A DNA stretch of 64,000 nucleotides from Cryptomeria japonica. Taxonomy: Eukaryota > Streptophyta > Pinopsida > Cupressales > Cupressaceae. The stretch is taken from contig NC_081410.1 in assembly GCF_030272615.1 (NCBI RefSeq), forward strand, positions 222,325,415-222,389,414, read 5' to 3'. Below, piece after piece: positions 1 through 11,503 of this stretch. The position numbers and the translations under genes were made by a program. Under the pieces are notes generated by a model. The model was not told the origin of the DNA and searched no databases. It saw only the letters and a list, made by a program, of their open reading frames with translations. Position 1 is the stretch's first letter. The number at the start of each line of letters is the position of its first letter.

Positions 1-1033
1 GTCTGAAGATAATTAATTAAATAAGCAATTATTTAATTAACCCCCCTTCCCAATTTAATTGAATTCATTAGCAAATTGATTAAATCCTTTTCATCTACTT
101 ATTAATAAATATAAGGATTTATTTAATAGGTTCATCTCAATAGTTCCCTTTGATTAATTAATCCAAATTGATTAATCCCCCCATTAAATTCACTTCTTCT
201 AATCCCCTAATTAATTTTAAAAAATCAATTAATGAGTTGTTGAAAGTTAATTAGCCTTTTCCTATTATTTGAATTTTTAAATTCAAATTCCCTACATGGC
301 TCCTAACTTCTAACCACCTAACCTAACCATCCCCCTAACCTAACCCATTTCACCTAACCCTATCCTATCTTTCACATTCTAACCTCCTTATCCTAACCTC
401 TCATGGTGTGGATATTCTCCCCTTGAGAAACATGGCACTTTTGCCACATGTCTCCCCCCTTGGACACTTGTCCTCTCATGAGAAAGCCTCCTTGACACTT
501 GTCACCACAGAGATGAAAAAAGTCCCTTCCTCCAACCTCTTCTCCAACTTCCTCAATCTTGGCCCTTGATATCTTCAGATCAGATCTGGACCGTTGATTC
601 TTGTCACCTCGTCTTTGGACTTGGAATTCCTATAAATATCCCCCATTTTGGAGTAAGAAGGATCCCTTGCATTCATAGTTTTAGCATCATTACTATAGGC
701 AATTTGCATTTCAATTATCTTGTAATTAGCATTTTGGATTAATCATAGCATGTTAATCTAGTTTCTTAGATCATGCATTTCATATCATTTGCATAATCAA
801 TCATGATCAAGTAGCTAATTCAACTCTTGAGTTGCCACTTTGGAGGTTATTGCTCCGCTGAGAGCCAATAAATCCAACACCTTCAAGGTCCTCAAGAATA
901 GAGGAAAATGGGACATTTCAAGGAAGGCTTATGATTTGCATCTTTAATCTAGTTTTCAATTAAGCTTTCCATTATGTTTTATTGTCTCATTATATGTGTA
1001 TTCCCTTCTATTTACCACATTTTTAGCATCACA
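1..1033 (+). repeat. 5' LTR of element A (first ~20 bases outside the window)
   Basis: It is nearly colinear with 9901-10972 and ends in the same TTTTTAGCATCACA. By eye the copies differ at scattered positions, and the right copy carries an extra CATCCACCTAACCTAAC-like unit near 10250. A run of CCTAACC-like units at about 315-400 is a low-complexity part of U3. Confidence 0.9.
631..638 (+). promoter_or_regulatory. TATA box of the element A LTR
   Basis: TATAAATA sits about 400 bases before the LTR end, in the context ATTCC-TATAAATATCCC. The same string is at 10571-10578 in the 3' LTR. It is the likely core promoter for the element's genomic RNA. Confidence 0.6.
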
Positions 1034-1038
1034 TTAAT

Positions 1039-1055
1039 TGGCACCCACCGTGGGG
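1039..1055 (+). other. Primer binding site of element A
   Basis: TGGCACCCACCGTGGGG follows the LTR end after a few bases. A similar TGG-starting, GGGG-ending site is common in plant gypsy elements. I did not assign the priming tRNA. Confidence 0.6.
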
Positions 1056-1254
1056 TATATCCCCTTTGATCTTTAACAAGTTTGCTTCTAGGAAATTTCA
1101 TTGACAGGTTGATTAGCTCTTTTGGTGGGCAGATTAGCTCTCTTGGGCTCGTGAATCACTTTCTTGGTCTCTATTGTAGCATTTCGGCATCTCAAATGGT
1201 GTTTATGTGAGACTTCCCAACTCTATTTTTATGTTTTTCTCATTGTTAACATTT

Positions 1255-1475
1255 TTAGTTTGTACCTTAGCGTTTTTGGTATGTTCTATAGCATTTCTGG
1301 TGTATTTGACAACGTTTTCAATCAGTTTAACAATATTTTTTGTGTGCAGAATAGCATTTCTGGTGTGCCGAGTAGCATTTTTGATGTGCAGAGTAGCGTT
1401 TTGGGTCCATTTGGAACTATTTTTGGCACATATGATGGCATTCTTGGTCAATTTGATGGCATTTTCAATTTTTTA
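1255..1475 (+). repeat. 21-bp tandem array 1 in the element A leader
   Basis: About ten degenerate 21-bp units of the type TAGCATTTCTGGTGTGCAGAG follow one another. Because 21 bases are seven codons, both strands stay open through the array. I see no sign that the resulting peptides are real proteins. It is the first of four arrays with the same period in this leader. Confidence 0.8.
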
Positions 1476-2485
1476 TTGATTTGGCAAATATTGTATGTTG
1501 CATTCCTTATTTCTGCTTCTGGACTGTCATTTTCCTGAACCTAATTTGCAAATTATTGGTTTTGCAGGTACTTATTTCATTGTGAAAGATCAGAGTCATA
1601 AACTATTTCACCATCAAAGAATGCAATATAAACTACTAACTTTGTTTGTAGCCGCAGGATTTTGCACTTATATTTGTTAAATTAGGCACATAGAATAATT
1701 ACCATGGAAATGAACAAACATGTCTTATGTGTTGTGATGATAGGCGAGTATGCTCTCACCTTTCTTAGGTGATCAGAAAGATAGACTCTTCTTTTCCTTT
1801 CAATAGTGTATATCTTTAGCGGGCCTACCCTCCCGAGGAGCCTATAAGGCCAAAGCCATTAAGGCTAGTGAGAGGGGAACGACCCAAGTGGGAATGGCTA
1901 ATGCCAAGTACTCCAAACCACTATAAAATAAATGTGATTTGATGAAAATAAATTCAATGGAAATGCTCGGGAATAGCTCTCCTTTGTACCTTCGGGTATA
2001 TCAAACCTTGGTTTTCAAAGCTAGGAGACCTCTTAATTCAGTTTATACCCCGACATGCTGAACGGATCCCTTACTAGTTCCAATTAAAATTAGAAGCTAC
2101 CCGGTTTACCTCCAAACATTATTAAATTATTAGTGCATGGAGGGGGAAGAATCTCTCCTTAAGATACTCACCATATGTCCCTCTTAAACGTATGTGCGAA
2201 CTCCCCTTTTGAGACCTTATTGCTAGGCTCATAATGGGATTCCACTAGCTCTCGCAAAGGCAAAAACATGGCCGCCCTTTAGGGGGTGACAATGTTATGT
2301 GAGCTGATAGGTTACTAAGTGTGGGCTAAGAACTAATAATGAAGCCAATCTCCTTAGGATAGACTGAATGAGGTGTTTTCAATTGTTCAAAACCCGTGAA
2401 AACTTGGGCTTTCTTTAAAGCTTCTTGAACATACACTTTATGTGTCCTTTGGGACAAAAATACATTCTAAATTATATGTTTGTAA
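1476..2485 (+). other. Element A untranslated leader, no gene seen
   Basis: About 1 kb separates arrays 1 and 2. It contains several short GC-richer stretches, for example around 1815-1905 and 2155-2290, but no ORF of convincing length and no recognisable protein. It is probably 5' untranslated RNA of the retroelement. Confidence 0.5.
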
Positions 2486-3240
2486 GTCAAGTCAAGATAT
2501 CATCCATTCAAATACAACAAAAACTGCAAACTCAAACCTCAAATTTTCAAATTTACAAGTTTCACAATAGATTAGTTCTTTCGGTCCAAACAATTGCACG
2601 TACGGTCCAAACAGTTGCACCTACAGTCCAAATAGTTGCATTTACAGTCAAGTCAAGGTATCATCCATTCAAATACAACAAAAATTTCAAACTCAAAACT
2701 CAAATTGTCAAATTTACAAGTTTCACAATAGATTAGCTCTTTCGGTCCAAACAGTCACACATACGGTCTAAACAGCCGCACATACTATCCAAACAGCCGC
2801 ACATACGGTCCAAACAGGCGCACATACAGTTCAAACAGTCACACCTACAGTCCAAACTATTGCACATATGGTCCAAATAGTTGCACATACGATCCAAACA
2901 GTCGCACCTACGGTCCAAATAGTCACACTTTCAGTCTAGTCAAGATATCATCCATTGAAATACAACAAAAATTGCAAACTCAAACCTCAAATTGTCAAAT
3001 TTACAAGTTTCATAACAGATTAGCTCTTTCGGTCTAAACAGTCACACATACGGTACAAATAGTCGCACATACAGTCCAAACAGTCGCACATACGGTACAA
3101 ATAGTCGCACATACAGTCCAAACAGTTGCACATACGGTCCAAAAAGTCGCACCTATGGTCCAAACAGTCACACTTTCAGTCCAAATAGTCACACCTATGG
3201 TCCAAACAGTCTCTCTTCTGGTCTAAACATCAACTCTCTT
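2486..3240 (+). repeat. 21-bp tandem array 2 with a ~95-bp higher-order spacer
   Basis: Units such as GGTCCAAACAGTCGCACATAC recur every 21 bases at about 2580-2650, 2745-2935 and 3030-3230. The three blocks are each preceded by a ~95-bp segment containing CATCCATTCAAATACAAC and TTTACAAGTTTCA (starting near 2490, 2650 and 2940). This makes a higher-order repeat: spacer plus a variable number of 21-mers. The antisense open frame is Cys-rich, a by-product of the repeat. Confidence 0.85.
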
Positions 3241-3384
3241 GGTATGAATGTTAGCTTTTTCATATTTCAACATTAACTCTCCAAGGTTGAGCTTGCTAGG
3301 TATAAACATCAATTTTCTCATTCTACACATTAACTCTTGGGGTCAAAATAATCATTGTCTAAGTTCTAACATCACTAGTTTAAG

Positions 3385-3535
3385 CTTCAGAGTTCTTGGT
3401 CTAAATGTCGGTACTCTTGGTCTAAATGTCAACTCTCTTGGTCTAAATGTCAGCTCTTACGGTCTAAATGTCAGCTCTCTTGGTCTAAATGTCAGCTCTT
3501 TTGGGTTGAATGTCAAATTGCTCATGTTTCAACAC
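3385..3535 (+). repeat. 21-bp tandem array 3
   Basis: At least six units of GGTCTAAATGTCAGCTCTCTT are nearly identical to one another, so this array is more homogeneous than arrays 1 and 4. The preceding 140 bases hold more degenerate relatives. Confidence 0.85.
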
Positions 3536-3694
3536 TAGATCTTCTATTATGCACTTGCTATGTCTAAATTTTAGTTATTTGAGTCTAAAAATCAAAAAGT
3601 TGGGTCAAAACAACAATCTCCTAAGTTCAAACACTCAATTTGCTTAGTCTAAACATCATTGTTTTGAACTTTAGAGTCACTGCACTACAAAATA

Positions 3695-4080
3695 GCATTT
3701 TTGGTATGTTCCTCAGCATTCCTGGTCTATTTGTCGGTGTTTCTGGTCAATATAGCAACGATTCTGGTTAGTATAGTAGCGTTCTCGGTAAGTTTAGGAG
3801 CGTTTCTAGTCATTTTGTTAGCGTTTATGGTAAACTGCACCAAAATCAAAAAATAAAAATAACCCATTTCTGGTTAGTATTGCAGTGTTCTCGGTCAGTT
3901 TGTCAGTGTTTTTGGTCAGTATAGAAACATTTTTGGTCAGTATAGTAGCATTCTTGGTCAGTTTGTCAGCATTTCTGGTCAGTTTGTCAGCGTTTCTGGT
4001 CATTTTAGCAACGTTTCTGGTCCATATAGTAGCGTTTCTAGTCATTTTGTCAATGTTTCTGGTAAACTGCACCAAAATTA
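3695..4080 (+). repeat. 21-bp tandem array 4 (two blocks)
   Basis: Units like GGTCAGTTTGTCAGCGTTTCT recur every 21 bases in two blocks (about 3695-3830 and 3870-4075). Each block ends in the same GGTAAACTGCACCAAAAT segment, so the block itself appears to have been duplicated. The seven-codon period gives a heptad-like FLVSLSA translation on the plus strand and a TRNADKL-like one on the minus strand. Confidence 0.85.
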
Positions 4081-4539
4081 GATAACAAAAACAACCCATT
4101 TCTCAGACAGTCAAACATAGAGACTATGTCATCTTCTCGAGTCACTCAGTCAGGTTATCTTTTGCTAAAACAGATTCAAAGCAAGACACACTAAGGTTCT
4201 CAAGTATTCATCTCCAACAAGTTTAAGATCTAACATCACAAAGTGCAATATCACACCTTCTTTGATAAACTGATCAATCAAAACATAGTTTCTCATCGGG
4301 ATCTATCATCCTCTATCATGAAACTGCAACGTTTGATCAGGTTAACCTTGTCCCACATTATAGGATATATCGTTTCTATTGGACTTGGTTTTATCAAAAT
4401 CATCATCATTGCACTCCAAACTAAGATCAAAAAAATTACAAATCTACAAATACTTGAATTATATTTTCATGTCATATCACTCTATCATACCTACCTTGGC
4501 AGTTGGTCACTTATCAAAACACCTTTTAGATAATCAAAT

Positions 4540-4995
4540 CCTTGCAATGGAAATAGAAACATTCAAAATAGCTGAAGAGCATAGAAATATGGAATACCAA
4601 AGCAAAATACAAGAAGAAGACATAACGGGTCAACATATCAAAGAAATCAAACAAGTCCAAAATCAATGTCAAAACCTCACAAGGATTCAAATGCATCTCC
4701 AAAGAAAGGTGGCTCTCTTATGCAACTCTTAAAGAAATCCCTAAAGGATTTTGCTGAGGAAGATCAAAATTGTGCACCTATGTCTAGCAACAGCCCATCC
4801 CCCCATAAGCAAATTGACTCTTCAAAGGCATCTATTCCTACACCTCTTAAAAACTTCCAAGAACCTTCCATAGCATCCTCACCAAACAATACACGCAAGG
4901 ATGAAGTTCCCAAAGGGATATCCATAATGGCCATCAAACCTATTTAAAAGAATCCTATTCAAGGCCCATCTCCTTCATATCTAAGCATTGATTCC
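4540..4995 (+). pseudogene. Element A gag remnant
   Basis: A short Glu/Gln/Lys-rich stretch from about 4548 to 4732 shifts frame into 4666-4947. The second part is Ser/Pro-rich, and the TAA at 4945-4947 lies in the frame that reads on into the protease. A gypsy gag normally needs several hundred codons for capsid and nucleocapsid. Here under 150 codons lie between the last 21-bp array and the protease, with no CCHC knuckle, so most of gag is missing. Assignment rests on position rather than on a capsid motif. Confidence 0.5.
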
Positions 4996-5406
4996 TTGCA
5001 ACATCCCCATAATGCTCCCTTGAAAATTGAAGTCCTGATTCATAAAACGCTCATTAAATGTGTCCTAATAGATGGGGGAGCTGCCTTAAACATTTTCTCA
5101 TTGAGTCTTTTCCATGCTCTAGGTTATTCAGAAGATGCAGTTGATCCCCAGAAAAAGATCACATTCAAAACATATGATGAGGAAGAGCATTCCTCTAAAG
5201 GAATTGTGATATTACCCATCAGATTGGGACCTTTGCAGAAAGAGATAGCATGCCAAGTTCTAGACTTGGACTTACCATACAACATACTCTTGGGAAGACC
5301 ATGGGTACATGACATATAGGCTATTCCATCAATATGTCACCAATGCCTGAAATTTCCATACAATGGGCAGGAAATCACGATCTCAGTAGACTTAAATCCA
5401 TTGTAG
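4996..5406 (+). pseudogene. Element A retropepsin-like aspartic protease
   Basis: The translation has the active-site block LIDGGAALNIFS near residues 25-35 and the C-terminal ILLGRPWVHD motif, which together are diagnostic of plant Ty3/gypsy proteases. The sequence then reads through a TAG at 5317-5319 into SICHQCLKFPYNGQ, the segment that normally follows this protease in pol. In an active element this enzyme cleaves the Gag-Pol polyprotein. The stop and the damaged gag upstream show that the copy is dead. Confidence 0.8.
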
Positions 5407-6420
5407 TGATGTAGTAATCTAAAACCAGCTCAAGAGGTCATTGTTCCACATAACAAAGAGGCAGCATCTCCAAACACACAATCCAAGGAACAATCATTTG
5501 CATCAATTTTGTCAAGCATGGAAAAACAAATGCAGCTAAGAGATCGAGGGAACGAAGAATATTTTCTATCATGGAAAAACAAACAAGAGCAACTTGAAAT
5601 TGAAAGGGATGAAGAAGATGTGGGTGTTGATATAGTTCACATGTATGCGGGACAAACATTAGGAACTAGCCCACTTGAATCAGAATCACATTCGGTTGAC
5701 TTGGACTTAATCGAGGATGATCAGGAACTACCTGCAAGAGGTCATTCTAACAAGAGTATCATTCTAGACATTGAAATGCATATTGAAAGCTCTGAAATCT
5801 CTATCATGACCCCTAATATCTTTGAAACAATTCAACCTGAGGATCCTTTACCCTTAATCCATCCTGAACTTATAGACTAGGAAAATGAAAGACATACCAC
5901 CATTGATACCTTTCCTAATGACCATGTCATATCCTTATATATTAATGCAATCAAAATCACAACAACTTCCACCAGGGATTTCACTAACGTATCTTTGAGT
6001 CAAGTGGGTACCAAATCTCCTAGTCGCAAAAATGAAAATAAAGAAAACAATATCAGGTCTAGTGTTGAAAACCATTTACTGGCAACATTAGACTGAGAAA
6101 AAGTTAAAAGAAAGGATGCATCTAACGGTGAAAACCTCCTCGAGGAACTGAAAGATGGGAGATTTGACACCTTACCTGAATTTTATCAAGAGAGGTCATC
6201 TATCCTAATAGAACCGACAAGGGCAGTTAACATTGGCACAACTAATCTATATCCAGCAACTTCTCTATCAAAACTAGCAAGGCAAAAATATTTGGAACTC
6301 TTCAAAAGGAGGCAAATCAAAAGATGGTCATATGCAGACATTCCAGGGTTGGATCCAGATCTTATAATACATCACTTGAATATCAGTCCAGGAGCAGGCA
6401 TCAATAATGGAACACAAAAT
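5407..6420 (+). pseudogene. Element A pol linker; RT deleted
   Basis: An acidic, low-complexity linker (open at 5509-5880, then interrupted by stops) leads to a segment near 6320-6380 that reads RRQIKRWSYADIPGLDPDLI. In gypsy pol this kind of segment lies just upstream of the RT. Instead of RT, the text passes within about 60 bases into an RNase H fold (6421 on). The RT and the first RNase H, well over 1 kb in intact relatives, are therefore absent. I see no stretch with the RT signature YxDD between 5400 and 6480. Confidence 0.65.
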
Positions 6421-6768
6421 GGATCAGGAGCAAGCGTACTATTCATCACACCATAAGGTCATACAATTCCAAAAGCATACAAATTAAGCTTTCCATGTAC
6501 CAATAACACAATAGACTATGAAGCTTTGGCCATAGGAATAAAGATGGCCATAGAATGGAACATTACACAAATTCAGGTCTTTGGAGACTCTCAGCTCGTC
6601 ATCAATAAAATCAATGACGATTATCAAACAAAGGATGACAAACTCATGCCTTACAAAAAGATGGTTGATGATGTCAAGAAATACTTTGTCAAAATAAATT
6701 TTCAGCAAATTCCAAGGAATGACAATAAAGCAGCAGATGCCATGGCAACACTTGCTTCTCTATTGTAG
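6421..6768 (+). pseudogene. Element A archaeal-type RNase H remnant
   Basis: The translation runs from ASVLFITP through a stop near 6456, IPKAYKLSFPC, DYEALAIGIKMAI, then VFGDSQLVINKI and IPRNDNKAADAMATLA. The GDSQLV and RNDNKAADA blocks are hallmark RNase H motifs carrying catalytic Asp positions. In plant gypsy elements an additional RNase H of this type next to integrase marks the Tat group (known for the family). It ends at a TAG at 6766-6768, and reading frames shift afterwards. Confidence 0.75.
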
Positions 6769-8135
6769 GCACAGGAAAATAAAGAGCATTACGAATTCTT
6801 GGTGGAAGAGTTGTTGTACCTTGCACATAATTGTCCTAATTCCCAAACTATTTGTCACCTTGTTGGGCATGATTCCTCCTGCTATGGCCAAACTTACACA
6901 TACCGGAAAGATAATATCATCCCTCTTGACTTGTCTGAAAATCAAAAGAGAAACTTTATTCGCCAATTCTCCCATTATACTCTTGTCGCAGATACTCTTT
7001 TTAAACAAGGTCTGGACGGTACTCTTTTAAGATATCTCTAACAAAAAGAATCTGAGAAAGCCTTAAATGAATTCCATAAGGACATTTGTGGCACTCATTC
7101 AAGTGGTCTTACCCTTTCAAAAAAACTTATACGCTTGGGCTATTATTGGCCAACTATGGAATGAGATTATTTTTTAGATAGATAAAACATGCAAACAATG
7201 TCAGATCCATGGAAATTTAATTCATGCACCAGTACAAGAACTTCATGCTTTGGCAACATCTTGGCCTTTCTGCCAACGGGGTCTTGATCTAGTAGGAAAT
7301 ATAAATCCTCCTTCATCCAATGGTCACAAATTCATCCTTGTAGCTACAGAATATTTTACAAAATGGATTGAGGCAGTACCTCTCATCAATATCACAGGAA
7401 AACAAAATGTTGCATTTATCTTAAACTACAACATCTGTCGCTATGGAATACCCATGACCATTATCACTGATAATGGGTGACCATTCAAGAATCAAGATGT
7501 ACAAGAGCTATGTGAGAAATTCAAGATCCAACATAGATTTTCCACATCCTACTCTCCACAAGGAAATGGGCAAGCAGAAGCATCAAACAAAACTATTTTG
7601 AAAATCCTCAAAAAGATAGTGAATGATGCTGGCAGAGATTGGCATATTCAATTGAACCCTACTCTATGGACCTACCATACCAATATCTACACACCAACAG
7701 TTGCTACACCTTTATCTCTTGTTTATGGATCAAAATAAATACTGGCAATAGAAGTAGAGACCTTTTCTATGAGTGTCATTAAAAGGCCTTATCCCAGATG
7801 AAGACCAATGAGTCTCTAGATTGCAAGAGTTAGAATTGATTCATGAACAAAGACAAAATGCCTTTGATCATTTAAAGGTATATCAACAAAGAATGTGTTG
7901 AAGTTATAATCACAAGGTCAAACCACAAGTCTTTCAAGTTGGGGAACTAGTACTAAACGAAAATCCACAAAACCAATTAGATCGAGAAAAGAAAGGGAAG
8001 TTTGAACCAAACTGGTTAGGTTCGTCTGTGGTCACAGCAGAATTTGGGTCAGGAGCATATCAGCTATCAGCACAAGACGGGGATTAGCTCGAGGAACCCA
8101 TCAATAGCATGCATCTGAAGAAGTTTTATGTCTGA
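6769..8135 (+). pseudogene. Element A integrase remnant
   Basis: Three parts are readable across stops. The zinc-binding N-terminal region is near 7060-7215 (FHKDICGTHSSGL, RLGYYWPTM). The catalytic core at 7250-7480 and beyond holds DLVG, TDNG and, after a stop, GQAEASNKT, which supply the D, D and E positions. A C-terminal tail ends in EEPINSMHLKKFYV just before the stop at 8133-8135. The enzyme would insert element cDNA into the genome. At least four in-frame stops make it non-functional. Confidence 0.8.
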
Positions 8136-8250
8136 AAAAGCAAAATATCCAAAAACAGTGAAAAAGCAGAAAATCCAAAAACAATGAAAAAGAAGAAAAT
8201 ACAAAAACGGTGAAAAACAATGAAAAAATAAAAAAAAAATCAATATGAGA
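8136..8250 (+). repeat. Short A-rich tandem repeat after pol of element A
   Basis: About four imperfect copies of a ~27-base unit (GAAAAAGCAGAAAATCCAAA followed by ACAAT) come directly after the integrase stop. Confidence 0.7.
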
Positions 8251-9886
8251 AAAAGTGCAATAAAAACAAATGGTGAAAACCTGGCAAACAGGCGCTATCT
8301 TAGCTAGCTCTTCCATCTATTGGTTCATGCATCCTTTCATTTGCATTCATTTCCATCAGCATTGTTCATATCCATAATAAAGCCTTTATACATACACAGG
8401 CATCCGAGGTGATTTCTCGTCATGGTTTGGATCATTGTATATATCATAATAAAGTTTATTTCTAGACTGGCGGCAAAATCCTGAACCTAGCTGGGGGCAA
8501 AAATTCTCATTGTTTTGAGCTTAATCAAATAGGTAGAACAATCATTAGGCAACACTTGTCAAGTGAAAAACTAAGACACATCCAACATTGAACATAAGGT
8601 CGCATTGTCAACCATCAACTATCACATATCAGTCGAAAAATGACAAACACGTATCAATGGATGATATATCTTGACTCATGATTTTAATACTTTGACAATA
8701 ATGGTTCAACTATTTTATCTTGATTTTTCACTATCATGATTTCTAAGTGACTCCAGGATGTCTTTGACTAGAGGAACAAGAAAGGAACATGATATTTTTC
8801 TTGTCTGCTTTCTGTAAATTAATTGTTAATATGTGAAAAGTTGTCTCGGGACATGATCATCGGAGTATCATAGAAGACATTTCAGACTTGCATAGAGAAA
8901 TGATTAATACTTCCTATTTTACGCAAGCAACACTCAGGTCATCTTGGTTCAATTATACCTCGATGCTTGTGCTAACTTGCAATATCAAAACCCATGAAAG
9001 TAGTGCTCAGGTCATCATGGTTCAATTATGCCATTGATGTTTGCACTCACTTACCACATTTTAAAGGCTCAATGATGAAACAAAGAAATGACCACATGAC
9101 CGGTCTAATCGTTGCATTGCATTTCATTTTGCATTTGCATTTAGCTTGTATTTAATTCTTGCATGGGATCACAAAAGCTCATCTTATCCAAGGCCAAATC
9201 TATCACGAGAATCATCAACGTATCATCATAAGTGTATACACAATCAAAATGATGGCTCCCCTCTCTACAGATATTATCGACCCAAAGTGAATATTATGCA
9301 ATTCCTTCACATATGTCAACATTAGCTTATCTGAATCTTCCTACTACAGGATATCAACAAAATGTTAGTTCTTTATCCAATCAATCTTATCAATTCTATC
9401 AATCGATCTCATCTGATCTATTCTATCATATCTTTTACAGGATGTATCTTTCCTGGAACTGGACGTTTTGATCAAGTGTTATACAGGATATATCATTCCT
9501 GAAACCAGATGCTTTGATCATCTTTTTCTTATATAGGAGGTGTCATTCCTAAAACCAAAATAAATATTGATCTCATCAATCTAATCAATCTTATCAATTC
9601 AATCAAATTCTATCAATCATCACATCAAGAACCACATCAAAGTGATCGAAGAACTCACACTTTCATCAACCACAGTTGCAGGAATCATCCAATAGTCTAT
9701 TGGGAAATCAATTTTGCAAAGATCCAAAAACTCCAAAGGTCAATTATCTCAATTGATCTCCCGAGGGGGCATCATTGTATCACAATTTAGAAATCAATGG
9801 CTAGGGCATCCTATCAAACCAATATCACATCAGGATCATCACATTGAGATTATTCTTTGAATTAACATTTTATCACACCTCGCTTC
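8251..9886 (+). other. Element A 3' untranslated region, no gene seen
   Basis: About 1.6 kb with only short open frames and no recognisable protein. It includes a pair of related segments near 8930 and 9000 (AGGTCATCTTGGTTCAATTA and AGGTCATCATGGTTCAATTA). A similar pair near 9440 and 9490 contains TACAGGATGTATCTTTCCTG and TACAGGATATATCATTCCTG, with a third relative near 9535. This is probably 3' UTR between pol and LTR. Confidence 0.55.
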
Positions 9887-9900
9887 AAAGAGGGGCAAAC
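9887..9900 (+). other. Polypurine tract of element A
   Basis: AAAGAGGGGCAAAC directly abuts the TGTATAGACC that starts the 3' LTR. This is the standard plant gypsy arrangement for priming plus-strand DNA. Confidence 0.8.
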
Positions 9901-10972
9901 TGTATAGACCTAAAAATGGTTTGAATATAATTATTTAAATAAGCAGTTATTTAATTATCCCCCCTTCCCAATTTAATTGAATTCATTAGCAATTTGATTA
10001 AATCCCTTTCATCTACTTATTAATAAATCTAAGGATTTATTTAATAGCTTCATCTCAATAGTTCCATTTGATTAATTAATCCAAATTTATTATTCCCCCC
10101 CCCCCATTAAATTCATTTCTTCTAATCGCCTAATTAATTAAAAAAAATCAATTTATGAGTTGTTGAAAGTTAATTAGCCTTTTCCTAATATTTGAATTTT
10201 TTAATTCAAATTCCCCACATGGCTCCTAACTTCTAACCACCTAACCTAACCATCCACCTAACCTAACCATCCCCCTAACCTAACCCATTTCACCTAACCC
10301 TATCCTATCTTGCACATTCTAACCTCCTTATCCTAACCTCTCATGGTGTGGATATTCTCCCCTTAAGACACATGGCACTTTTGCCACATGTCTCCCCCCT
10401 TGGACACTTGCCCTCTCATGAGCAAGGCTTCTTAACACTTTTCACCACAGAGATGACAAATGTCCCTCCCTCCAACCTCTTCTCCAACTTCCTCAATCTT
10501 GGCCCTTGGTAGCTTCAGATCAGATCTGGACCGTTGATTCCTGCCACCTTAGCTTTGGCCTTGGAATTCCTATAAATATCCCACATATTGGAGCAAGAAG
10601 GATCCCTTACATTCATAGTTTTAGCATCATTACTATAGGCAATTTACATTTCAATTATCTAGTAATTAGCATTTTAGATTAATCATTGCATGCTAATCTA
10701 ATTTCTTAGATCATGCATTTCATATCATTTGCATAATCAATCATGATCAAGTAGCTACTCAACTCCTGAGTTGCCACTTTGGAGGTCATTTCTCCATTAA
10801 GAGCCAATCAATCCAACACCTTCAAGGTCCTCAATAATAGAGGAAAATGGGACATTTCAAGGAAGGCTTATGGTTTGCATCTTTAATCTAGTTGTCAATT
10901 AAGCTTTCTATTATGTTTTATTGTCTCATTATATGTGTATGCCCTTCTATTTACCAAATTTTTAGCATCACA
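9901..10972 (+). repeat. 3' LTR of element A
   Basis: 1072 bp, beginning TGTATAGACC and ending TTAGCATCACA. It matches 1-1033 throughout, including the TATAAATA box at 10571-10578. The next base enters the copia reading frame of element B. Confidence 0.9.
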
Positions 10973-11503
10973 AGAAAAAATGAGAGAAAGTACAAGGGTA
11001 AAGGAAAAAGAGATTGGCTTATTGTTGTTGATGGTGGTATCACTGATGAGGAATCTGATGGTGATACTAATGAAGACATTTTGTTTATAGCCATTAAAGA
11101 ATAGATGTCAAACCAGAAGGCATTAGTATCTAGGATGGATAACTCTCATGATTGGATCATTGATAGTGGTTGTTCACATCACATGACCAGTAATTGGAAC
11201 AAATTTCTTTCTTTGAAGGAAATCGATGGCAAAGTCATAAGATTTGGTAATGAATCACCCTGCATGGTTAAAGATAAGGAAACTATTTCTCTTAATGGAA
11301 AGAGTAGTACAGATCATGTCTACTGGGTTGAAGGTCTAAAGCACAATCTTTTTAGTGTGGTACAACTCAATGATAGGGGATACCCATTGGAATTAAAAAA
11401 TGGTATATGCAAAATCTATAACAACAAAGGTGAACTGATTGCAACCAGGAAGCAAACTAAAGGTAACTGTTTCATCTTAATCCTAAAGTCAGCATCTGTT
11501 TAA
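10973..11503 (+). pseudogene. Element B gag end and protease
   Basis: The frame opens in the middle of gag with a KYKGKGKRDWLIVVDGG segment, also present in element E at the same place. It passes a TAG at 11102-11104 and continues with DWIIDSGCSHHMT, the copia protease active site (D-S-G), then the region NGKSSTDHVYWVEGLKHNLF. In copia elements protease, integrase, RT and RNase H are one polyprotein in this order. The N-terminal part of gag was separated from this piece by the gypsy insertion. Confidence 0.85.

Larger units (their letters stand above)
1..10972 (+). mobile_element. Element A: Ty3/gypsy LTR retrotransposon, RT deleted, inserted in copia B
   Basis: Two direct LTR copies (1-1033 and 9901-10972) enclose a primer site, a long leader with tandem repeats, remnants of gag, protease, RNase H and integrase, and a polypurine tract. 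The left LTR lacks about the first 20 bases of the right copy, so the element starts just before the window. The domain order and an extra RNase H just before integrase suggest a Tat-like lineage (inference). The reverse transcriptase is missing. Directly after the right LTR the sequence resumes in the middle of a copia gag, so A sits inside copia B; the left flank needed to confirm the target duplication is outside the window. Confidence 0.9.

Noticed and set aside
310-400. CCTAACC-rich stretch resembling telomeric repeats
   Set aside because: The units are CCTAAC-like with irregular spacing, not CCCTAAA, and the same stretch is in both LTRs of element A (also near 10230-10320), so it is part of U3.
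2575-3240. Regularly spaced repeats that might suggest a CRISPR array or a Cys-rich small protein
   Set aside because: The 21-bp units are contiguous with no unique spacers, the DNA is from a plant, and the Cys-rich antisense frame is a by-product of the period.
5509-5880. A separate small gene between protease and RNase H of element A
   Set aside because: An acidic low-complexity linker is normal at this place in such gypsy pol genes, and there is no independent start signal or domain.
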